A DNA stretch of 64,000 nucleotides. Origin: Epiperipatus broadwayi. Taxonomy: Eukaryota > Onychophora > Udeonychophora > Euonychophora > Peripatidae. Both the position numbers and the translations under genes were made by a program. The DNA lies in assembly GCA_028023455.1 (NCBI GenBank), contig JAQFVV010006274.1, forward strand, positions 5,392,001 through 5,456,000, read 5' to 3'. The notes beneath the pieces are model-generated. The model made no database searches. It saw only the letters and a list, made by a program, of their open reading frames with translations, and had not been told where the DNA came from. Positions within the stretch are counted from its first letter, which is position 1, and each line of letters begins with the position of its first letter. Shown piece by piece: positions 36,901-46,940 of the stretch.

Positions 36901-38180
36901 ACTTTTCTCCATCTCGTAATTTTCCGAACTAATCCAGCGTTTGTCATATTTCTAGGGTAAAGTTTCCGATATATTTTCACTATATATGATGTTTCCATGA
37001 TTATTTGCTTGCAAATTGAGCTTAAATAGAGACGAATGATAGGGAAAAATTAACTTAACACTGCATACTTATCATTTAAAACTTTTATAAATTATTTACA
37101 AGACACTCTTATAATTTTGAAAAATGATTTTAAAAGCGTCTATAAAAATTTACTTAGCTATTTTTAAATAACACAATTAACTTAAAAATTCAATCACAGA
37201 GTCCTCTCCTAACAATTGACCTGAGCTTTTATACTGGAAGAAACTTCCCATTTGATTGGTACATTTAAACAATCAACTTGCTGGCTTATTTACATATTTA
37301 CCAACAACATAAAACCTAAAAATAAATAATGACTTATTTAACATTTAATATTTATTACATTATTAAATTTTAAAATAAATGATCTTTATCATTTATTTAA
37401 ATCCATTAAACATTTTTAAAATATTCTTACTGACTTGATTTTAATTTTAACTTTTATAAGATTATTTAAAATACACTAAGTCTTTTTATACGTTATATTT
37501 TTAAAGCAATATTTTAAAAATCAGATTAATATTCTACATTAATATCTTTATTTTTATCTCGCGATAGTTCACATATTATTTATAAATTTTATAACATGAT
37601 TTTAAAATAGTTTTGCAACTTTACGAAACATCTTCCAAGCATGTGTGTGCATATCTAACTAACATCTGTTTTCTACAACACAAGAAACGCTTCTCATAAT
37701 CTAAAAATAACTAACAATTGCATTTTTTTAAAATAAATATTTTTTAAAATAAATAAGATATTATACTAAATTTTAAAATAATTATTTGATATCATTAAAA
37801 TCAAATATTAATCTTCTATTTAAGTATTTATAATAATTAAAATATTTATATTCTTTTATAACATTATTTTATCAACAATAAACATATGCATTTAATTTTA
37901 ACTTGTCTTTTTAAATACTTTAGCTTTAAATATTTATTTATTAAATCTATTAATGCAGTATTGATTATGGCCATTTTTCCAACTATATATTATAATCATC
38001 ATCTTTTAAAATGTCTCTCTCAATATCAGCACAATTTTACATATCAAATACTCATAGATTGCTTTAATTAAACTTTTGAAATATTACCATAAGCAAAATT
38101 AACATCACATATTCAAATATATCTTAAATTTAAAATTTTTAATAGATTAGCACAAAAATTAACTGGTGACCCATACAAAA
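33930..38180. other. Extremely AT-rich tract with C-over-G skew
   Basis: Across about 4 kb the + strand has far more C than G (for example 35390-35640 and 36240-36320), unlike the flanks. The same skew is seen in the minus-strand Gypsy element's LTRs and leader at 46.9-60.3 kb. A TGGTGACCC at 38163 could be a tRNA-Trp-type primer-binding site, but no LTR pair is visible. No gene is recognised; the frame at 37886-38071 is low complexity. Confidence 0.4.
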
Positions 38181-38282
38181 GGGCACAATATATACAGTAT
38201 ATATTTGGAAAAAAAAGCACATAGTGATTTGGTATATTTTTTAAAAACAAAATGGGAATTTTAAACAGTGTTAGTATGATAA

Positions 38283-39120
38283 TTAAATTTATTAGTCATT
38301 CATTAAACTAGAGATTATCCAATAAAGAATAATATTTCTGTAGTATAATTTTCACTACATCACCCTCTCACAAGATAGGGAATGGTTTCTGTCCGCTTTT
38401 AACACTTTATCGAAGGATATAAACATATGATCAAAGACATGTGAAAAAGATGTATGATCCCCAAGATGCACATTTCATGCTGAACCAGCACTTATTTGTT
38501 AGCTCACTTCACAATCTCTTATACATATCTTTGTATCATTGTTCAGTATATATAGATAGTAAATTACTACAGTTTAATTGATAAGTATCAAACTTGCTGC
38601 CCTCACAATTTTGACACAAACCAATTAATGGAAATATGATAATAATTTTATTAGTTATTCATTAGATGACTAGAGGTTATCCAATAAAGAAATATTCTGT
38701 AGTGTAATTTTCACTACTTCATTCTCATGCAAGGTAAGGACTGTTTTCTATCTGCTTTTAACACCTTAGAGGGATATACTCATAAATATAGGACCAAAGA
38801 TAATCTCTAGGCTAATGAATGACTAATAAAATTAGTTATCATTCTTCCATTAAGTAGTTTGTAGCAAAGTTGTGAGGGCAGCAAGTTTGATATTTATCAA
38901 TTAAACTGTAATAATTTGCTATCTATATATATTGAACAATGTGCTAGTTCAGCGTGAAGTGTGCATCTTGGGAATCATATATCTTTTTCACATGTTTTTG
39001 GTCATATGTTTATGATTACATCCCTCTACAAGTTGTAAAAATGGGTAGAAACCAGTCCCTATCTTGTATGAGAATGATGTAGTGAAAATTATACTACAGA
39101 AATATTATTCAGTGTTAATA
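38283..39120. mobile_element. Large foldback element
   Basis: Roughly 38283-38625 and 38825-39120 are inverted copies. TCTGTAGTATAATTTTCACT near 38337 pairs with AGTGAAAATTATACTACAGA near 39080, and TAGATAGTAAATTACTACAG near 38553 has its complement near 38908. Between the arms, 38645-38790 is a further direct partial copy of the left arm. No coding sequence. Superfamily unknown. Confidence 0.75.
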
Positions 39121-40556
39121 TTTATTTAGTTAATCTAGAATTTGTACATGTATAAGATAGTGCATTTATCTAAATTTGTTCAGAGTTTATAATATTCATA
39201 TTTGTGTGTGTTTATATCAAATATGTATAGCTTAATACAAATGAAAAATTTAAATGGAAGTAATAACTCTCTCATAAGCTATGGATAAGGACATTCATTA
39301 GATTATAAAAAAAATAAATTGGATCCATCTATTTTTTAAGCTTTTTCTCTGTTTGTTACTAATGTATGAATATTATTTATCCATAGTTTATTGTAGAGTT
39401 TTTACTTTCATTTAAATTTCATGTATAATAAGCTATACATATTTGATATTTATATCTACAAATATTTCATTAATATTATGAGGTTGTTAAAAATAAAACT
39501 TCATCTTCACCATTTGTTTAATTGAAATTTCAGAATGGTTAATTTCATATTGAAATCAAGCTAATATATATTCACTCTTTATTATAGCAACATCAGTAAA
39601 TGAAAGCTTAAAGAATATGTGAATCCAGTCTATTCTTTATCTTTTACTGATATATTAGTGTTATTTATTTCTAGTTCATGGTAGAATTATTTCATTTAAA
39701 TTTAATATATGTGTATATATGAATGTACATATACAGGTATTAAATGAATAGTCACAGATAAGCTGAAGAAGTTATTTTGGATATGTAATATATTTCAGAA
39801 ATTTTAAAAAAATAAATGAAATATGGAGAAATGTTTGGGATGGCTCCAGATATGAAGTTAAGTATTAACGAGACTTGATTATTATAATTTGAATCATAGA
39901 ATAAAATTTAAATATCACAGAAATGACTTTTTTTTTTTTTTCAGTTGCAGAGATACTGTAATATTAGAAAGATTATTTTATCATTTATAAGATTGAATTT
40001 GAATCATCTGCTAAATCTTTGTTTTTTAATGGAGCTTTAGTATGGAATTGAAATAGGTATATGTAAGACTGATATTCATAATGACATTACTTTGTGTAAA
40101 AAAAAAAAAAATAGACATAATAAATATATTGAAGTAAAGATTGCATGATTAATAACAATTTATATAAATAGGGAAATATACATCAATATAACTTTTTTAT
40201 TTTTATAATAGAGCTCTGTGGAATATCTAGCAGAAAATAGACCTGAGTTTTATTAGTTGTGAGAAGTTCTATGAGATCTATTTGAAATTTAAAAAGGGTG
40301 AATAAATTGTTGTCACTCAGCTAGCCTGATTGGTGTTCAAGATTTTGTTGTCTGAAAATAGTTATTAATGATAGAGATCAACAATTGTTACATGGAACTG
40401 TAGCCAAAAATACAAAACAATCAGTCCATTTTTTGTTCATGAGCATAATTGTTAAGCTCAAATTACCATTTCCATATTCTTTATTTCTTGTACGAAATAT
40501 TATCAACTTTTATCTTTCAATATTCATTGATAAAATTATAAAGAATTAAACCCTGC
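39121..40556. other. AT-rich stretch without a recognised gene
   Basis: AT-rich DNA with T runs. Acceptor-like TTTTTTCAG at about 39944 leads to a stop within a few codons in the phase needed for EML. Nothing else is seen. Confidence 0.45.
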
Positions 40557-40743
40557 CTTTTCTTATTATTGTTACAATGCTTATTTTATTAAATCTTATC
40601 AACCTTACGGTTTTGATTATCCAGCAATCTTCTTCAGAGCTTTTTATTATTCAGTTTTATTCTGAAGAAGATTGGTAATCAATCAAAACCGTAAGGTTAA
40701 TGAGATTTAATAAAATAAGCACTGTAACAGTAATAGAAGAAAG
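40557..40743. repeat. Inverted repeat with Penelope/hammerhead-like core
   Basis: Arms of about 75-82 bp (40557-40638 and 40670-40743) are near-complete reverse complements around a loop of about 31 bp. Each arm, read outward from the loop, starts TCTGAAGAAGATTG, then a short loop, the complementary half (CAATC or AATC) and AAAACCG. CUGAAGA followed by a stem and an A-rich core resembles the hammerhead ribozyme layout (CUGANGA, stem II, GAAA), but the G of GAAA is A in both arms. Confidence 0.6.
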
Positions 40744-43157
40744 TCGATTTGATCAATTCATTTTTTCTTATGGAGTTCTTATTATGTAAAACAGATGTAG
40801 TCATTAAAATAACAATTGAACAATGGATGATTGGAATCATTTCTTTTGTCAATCACTTAAAAAAAAACTTGTCACTAACATGATAATCGCTATGATTTAG
40901 GCAATCATATTGTAATATACTTTTTAATTTATTCATTACAATCTATGCATGTAGCATTGCTGCAGGCTGAAATTTTTTGGAGTATCTTTTTTTTCATATG
41001 GAGCAAACATTGTTTCAAGACCTATGTAATCAATTAATTGATTTGAGATACATGAAGATGGTAACTTTTTCATGTGTTTCCAATCTTCTGTTTTAATTGT
41101 TTTGAGTCTCTCTGGACTATTTTAGAAGAATAACTTTTGTCATAGAAGTTAGTTTTTCTTTGACTAGAATTCTGTTAAAATGTTATATAATTTAGTTTTA
41201 CATAGATTGCAACTAATTCTTAATTATACAGATAGCATATACTGTATTAAGAATTGTTATGAATGTTCTTGGACAGCATGCTTTAGCATTTTAAAAGAGG
41301 TTAGTTTTATGCCTAAATAGTTTCTGGATCAATCCTCTGCTGAAAAAAATAATATATATACATAATCATAGTTTGATCACCTGAATAGAACTTTTATGCA
41401 CAGCCTATTACTTTAGTATGTGAATATCATTTGGTCTTAGCAACTAACAAGTGTTCTCATTATTTTATCCACATTGTATATATGATATCTATACATAAAT
41501 GCACCCATATGTTGACATATTATTAATTTTATGAATTATCAATTTTGATAAGAGGTCAAAATGAATTGTGAAAGGAAAAATTAGATGTTATGAAAAAAAA
41601 TAAAAAAATATCAGAGAATAGTGTGAAAGATGTATAGAGATCATTGTCTAAGTATATGTAAAAGTAATACAGTCTTTACAAATAAAAAATAATATAATTG
41701 ATTTTCTTTAGTTAAAAATATATAGAAAAGGTTGGTTATATATAATTTAGACAGAAGAGTGAAAATTGAAAGTGCAAAACAAAATCTTAAAAAGTTAAAT
41801 ATTATTTTGTATGTAAAGGAATTGGTGCTAGTGGAGTGTGATATATGCTAATAATGAAAGAAAACTTAATCATTAAGAAATAAGATACATTTTTATAATG
41901 CATTAAAATAAAATCTATAGTAATAAGTGTAATGAAAACATGAAAATAATATATTTAGCGATCAAACCAAAGCAGAATTAATATAAATAATGCTTTAATA
42001 AGCACAGCAATACCCGAGAAAGTAATTTTATGTTTGGCCTCATTTTTGTGTATATTTAGATTTAGTTAATATATTTTTAGTCAGAAAGTTTTAAATAATA
42101 TATATATAATATTAATTTGTTTCACTAAACAAATATGCTACTAGGATACATTACAAACCAGATCCTAATGAATCATTTTTAAAATAAATTGATAAATACA
42201 TCTTCCTTTTTGTTTTAGTAATGCCAGTCTATTTTGTTACATTTGATTAGCCATAAAATTATTTATGTTTTGATTAAAATCATTAGTTTATAAAATTTTA
42301 TAAAAAATGCTTTTATTTAAATTAATGAGTAATAATGCACTAAAAACCAAAAAAAATTTTTTTTTCTTCGACTGAATATTATATTTTATTTTTTAGTATA
42401 TAGCTATTTTGTAAACAGTATCCTATATTTATTGATTACTTTCTTATATATTGCTGTGCTTATTAACTTATATTTTATTCTGCATTGATTTCTTTGCTAA
42501 ATATATTATTGTCTGGTTTTATTGCTATGAGTAAGTTTAGTTTATTGAAATTTTCATTATTTTCATTTTCCAATAAATGAAACATTCTTTTATTTATTAT
42601 GTAAAATGTGAAACAATCCCTATTCATTTTGTATTGATGTGGCTGATAAATGTATTATTTTTATGCTTTATAAATACATTTATTTTATTTTTTATTTTTA
42701 CTGTGGGTAGATTTTAGGTCATTAATATAGATGATTTTGATATTAAAAACTTAGATAACTTATATTGTTTTTTCCCCATTATAATTTTAATAAGATATAT
42801 CAGTAATATAAATTTAAAATGTGATAATAGTTGATTAATATTAAAAAAATTTCTGAGTTGTCTTGTTTAAAAACAGCATTTGAAATGATATATAAAATTT
42901 AGTGATACCAACTCATAAGAGTATATAAATAAATATACATAATAAAAAATTTGCTTTAGCTGAATGCACTTTCAGCCAATGAAGCCAGAATCATAGCACT
43001 AGTAAACAGCAGGAATAATCTTTTCTTATCCCTATGTTCAAAATGCTAGTATGTAAATTACAATTAGTCTAAGAAATGAAAAACTTTATCTAATAAATAT
43101 ATATATTGTAATAGTCAGCCAAAAGTTTGTATACATAACTGACATTCATCACTAGAG
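40744..43157. other. AT-rich stretch without a recognised gene
   Basis: AT-rich throughout, with scattered (AT)n. No motif, RNA gene or good splice-bounded open frame was recognised. Confidence 0.45.
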
Positions 43158-43335
43158 GGAAAAGATAAGGTTATAGAGTTGACAAAGATTATGTTGTGGA
43201 AATGGGATAGAGCAGATTATGGTTAAATTTAGAGTGACGAATGTAAAATAAAGTGGCTAACAGGTTTATCTGGGCATAATTGCTGAGATATTCATTTTAG
43301 GAGAAGCCATAATACATCACATCACATCCTAAGTA
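43158..43335 (+). mobile_element. LINE-A copy 1 of the array: 3' UTR fragment
   Basis: Contains only the last codons ('TKIMLWKWDRADYG') and the 3' UTR (AGTGGCTAACAGG, then AGGAGAAGCC) of LINE-A. It ends in ACATCACATCACATCC. The next copy starts directly after this tail, in the same orientation. Confidence 0.75.
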
Positions 43336-44446
43336 ATCAGGAAAATTGCTTGGTTGAATGGGAGAAAAAGTTGGTAAATGAAGCAAAGAAAAGAAAGGGT
43401 TTAGTAAAGAAATTAACAGTGTTTTCATATAATAAATATGATGTAGCTAGAATTGTATGGAAAGGGAGTTGTAGTAGCTCGGTTAACATATGGTAATGAT
43501 GCATTATGTGTTAGTAAAAGGGTATTAGATTACTTAGAGAAAGTACAAAGGGAAATAGGAAGACATGCATTAGATGCAGAGGTATGGACAGCAAAGGAGG
43601 CAATTCAAGGAGAAATGGGATGGTCAAGTTTTTATATTTGAGTTGCAAAAAGTAAAATGAAAATGTTTGGTAGGTTGCAGTTTACGGATGATAAAAGAAT
43701 AGCCAAAATAGTATTTAATTGGGTTATGAATAAAGGGCAGGCAACAAGATGGGTGAGAAAGGTAATGTGGTACGCAAAGGATTTGGATAAAGAATTTATA
43801 TTAGTATACTTGTATAAAAAGTGGGATGATTGTGTTAGGAGGATTGTTGAGTGTTATAGTGGTAAGGAATGGGATAAAAGAATAGATGCATTAATAAAGA
43901 ATAGAGAGTTGGAGAGATGAAGAACTAGTATGGAGAGTAAAAAGAGTTTAAATATATATAGAAGTAAGTGGAACATTGGGTGCGAGTTAATTTATGATAA
44001 TAGTAAGGAAAGTAGCTTATTGTTTAAGGCTCAAACGGGATCTTTAGCAACAAGAGAATATACATGTAAATGGAAAAAATTGTGTGAAAAATTGTGTAAG
44101 GAAGATATAGAAAATATTAGGCATCTGTTGATTGAATGTAAATGCTTGAAAGCAGAAAGGGTACAAATAAAGAAGTTATGGGAGAATAAATATGAACAAA
44201 GTGATTATACAGAAAGTGGGTTATTGGTTTTTATGCTGGGTTTGGGAAAAGATAAGGGGGATTTAGATATAAAGGCCATAGAGTTGACAAAGATTATGTT
44301 GTGGAAATGGGATGGAGCAGATTATGGGAAAGTTTAGGGTGGGGAATGGAAGGTGAAGGTAAAGTGGCTAACAGGTTTCTTTGAGCATAGTTGGTGAGAG
44401 ATTCCTGACTCTGTTTAAGGAGAAGTCACGGTATATCACATCACTC
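43336..44446 (+). mobile_element. LINE-A copy 2 of the array: 5'-truncated, C-terminal third
   Basis: Starts inside the region after the reverse transcriptase (matching 'NCLDEWEKKLINEAKKKKGL' of the copy at 60.8 kb). It continues through 'EIGRHALDAE', 'EAIQGEMGWSSF' and 'CELIYDNSKESSLLFKAQTGS', then a C-terminal zinc-binding motif made of C..LC, HLLIEC and C. A 3' UTR follows, ending in TATATCACATCACTC. Three separated open pieces (43453-43641, 43657-43920, 43930-44337) show frameshifts or stops. The first Cys of the zinc motif is altered here ('CEKLCKE'), whereas the next copy has CKLCKE. Confidence 0.85.
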
Positions 44447-45156
44447 AAGATGAGTAAGAAAAGTAATGTGGTATGCAAAAGATTTGGATAAAGAATTTAT
44501 GTCAGAATACTTGTACAAAAGATGGGATGATTGTGTTAGGAAGATTGTTGAGTGTTATAGTGGTAAGGAGGATAGAAAAATAGACGCATTAATAAAGGAT
44601 AGGGAGTTGGAGAGATGAAAAACTAGTATGGAGAGTAAAACGAGTTTAAATATATATAGAAGTAAACAGAACATTGGGTGTAAGTTAAATTAACTATGAT
44701 AATAGTAAGGAAAGTAGTTTATTGTTTAAGGCTCGAACGGGATCTTTAGGAACAACAGAATATACATGTAAATGGAAAAATATGAGTGATTTAGTCTGCA
44801 AGTTGTGTAAGGAAGCCATAGAAAATATTAGGGATCTGTTACTTCAATGTAAATGCTTGGAAGCAGAAAGGGTACAAATAATGAAGTTATGGAAGATTAA
44901 ATATGAACAAAGTAATTATACAGAAAGTGAGTTATTGGTTTTTATGCTAGATTTGGGAAAAAATAAGGGGGATTTAGATATGAAGGTCATGATGTTGAGA
45001 AAGATTATGTTGTGGAAATGGGATGGAGCAAATTATGGGAAAACTTAGGGTGGACAATGCAAAGGGAAGGTAAAGTGGCTAACAGGTTTCTCTGGGCATA
45101 GCTGCTGAAAGATTCCTGACTCCGTTTAAGGAGAAGTCACAGTGCATCACATCACT
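44447..45156 (+). mobile_element. LINE-A copy 3 of the array: 5'-truncated, C-terminal end
   Basis: Begins at the region equivalent to 43747 ('WVRKVMWYAKDLDKEF' in copy 2). It carries the C-terminal zinc-binding motif in the open piece 44722-45048: CKLCKEAIENIRDLLLQC, with the conserved His replaced by Asp. It ends with the 3' UTR and GCATCACATCACTC. It abuts the 5' part of the next copy without spacer. Confidence 0.85.
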
Positions 45157-46940
45157 CGAAAGAGGCAAAAGAATTTATAAAAGAGTTGTTAGAAAAGAAG
45201 AAATTGATAAAATAGGGTATTTGAATATTCAAGGTGGTAGGAGATCAGAAAAGTGGCTGGAGTTAAACAAGGCAATTACAAATGAAGAGCTTGAGGTGTT
45301 AGCAGTAGTGGAAACACATCTAAAAGAAGAAGAAGAATCTATTTTGTAACACTTGATATAGCAGGGTATAAATAGAAAAGAAAAAAGGGATGGTGGTATA
45401 GGATTTATGTCAAAAAAATATTTAAATACTGTTAAATGTCCAGAACATTTATGGTTTGAGATAAGATTAGGAAGACAAGAATGGATGGTGGCTATAGTAT
45501 ATATAGCTATGGGAGATAGTCAAACTATAATGGAGTAGGAAAATAGTTTATATGCATGCCTAGATAAGGATATACAGAGTTTCTAAGAAAAGAGGAAGAG
45601 AATAATGGTTATAGGGGATATGAATGGGCATGTTGAAGAAATTGATGATGTAGGTAATAAGAATGGACAGCTTTTGAAGAATTTTTGTCAGAGAGTGAAT
45701 TTGAGCATTGGAAATTTATCAAATATTTATGAAGGACAATACACATGGTCTAGAAATAATATATTCCACACAATAGATTATGTATTAGTAGAGAAAGAGG
45801 GAATGAATAACGTACGGAAAATTAAAATGTTTGATAATGAAGAGAGAGTGTGTAATAATGATCATAACTTGTTTATAATAGAAATGTTAGTAATGTGATG
45901 GAAAATAGAAATAAAAGTAGAACTGACAGTGGGGGATGTGGATGGAGAGTGAATGATAAGAGTGAGTTAGAAGAGTATAAAATAAAAGTTGAAGAAACCA
46001 TGGAAGAGTTGGTTTAGGATGAGAATAAGTACTGATGTGGTGAAATAGAGAATGTGGTAAATAGGGTTTTAGTTGAGAATATTCAGAAGAATAAAAGTAA
46101 TAAAAAATGGGAGAGTTAGTAAAAGTGTAAAAGAGAGGGAAAAGGCATGCAGAGAATATCAGTGTACTCTGGGGGGAAGTACTTAGGAAAAAAAAAAGTT
46201 GGCTAAAATAGATAATTATAGAGACAGAATAAAATTGAATAGTAAATTGTTGGAGGGTTGAATATTAATAAAAATGGAAGAGATGTGAGTAAAAAATTTT
46301 GGAAATACATTAAAAGAAGGAATGTAGGGGAGAGAGAGACAATATTACTAGATTATGAGGGAGTAGAGAGTAGCTCGAGAAGAATTAGAGATTATATTAA
46401 ATAAGTATGTAATGGGTATAGAAAACGTGTTAGATATGAAGGATAGAGTGATAGCAAACATGCAAGCATATAGTAATGGGAATATTAGGATTACAGAAAA
46501 TGAACTTAATGAGGCAGGTAAGAAATTGAAAAGTGGAATGGCAAGCAGTTTAGATGGATGGGCAGCAGAGATGGTAATGAATTTAGGGTGTAAGGCAAAA
46601 GTAAAATTGTTATCATGTTTTAATAACTTGGTGCAGAAGAGAGTTTTCTAGGTAGTTAGTTGGAGTAATACAAGAGCTAAGGCTCCTATTTAAAGGAAAG
46701 GATAATGATCATAGAAAGTTAAATAATTATAGACCGATAGCAGTAACATCAGTTTTATATAAAGTTTTTTCATATATGGTGGCTGGAAGGGTTGCAAAGT
46801 GGATGGAAGAAAATAATATAGTGGGAAAATGCAAGGAGGTTTTTGATTGGATAGGCATATAGGAGATAGTTTATTTGTAGTTACACAACTTATGGATATG
46901 AGTAGGTATACAGGTAGACAGTTATATATGGCTTTTATAG
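45157..46940 (+). mobile_element. LINE-A copy 4, 5' half: endonuclease and start of reverse transcriptase
   Basis: This is the only copy with a 5' region. Endonuclease motifs appear in order: 'IGYLNIQG' near 45214, 'AVVETHLKEEEE' near 45303, 'VIGDMNGHV' at 45608 (the GDMN/GDFN block), 'YTWSRNN..HTIDYVLVEK' near 45740 and 'NDHNLF' near 45860. Reverse transcriptase follows with 'GMASSLDGWAAEMV' near 46535, 'LNNYRPIAVTSVLYKVF' near 46720, 'GDSLFVVTQLMDMS' near 46862 and 'RQLYMAFI' up to 46939. It is then cut by the Gypsy-type element at 46941. Several stops are present, so it was probably dead or is now. The continuation is at 60262. Confidence 0.85.
46937..46940. repeat. Target site duplication, left copy (ATAG)
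   Basis: ATAG directly precedes the left LTR start TGAACT. The same ATAG follows the right LTR at 60262-60265. Confidence 0.8.

Noticed and set aside
38160-38190. TGGTGACCC as a retroelement primer-binding site
   Set aside because: Only nine bases match a tRNA-Trp end and no flanking LTR pair could be identified.
39940-39975. TTTTTTTCAG acceptor as a later EML exon
   Set aside because: Stop within five codons in the required phase.
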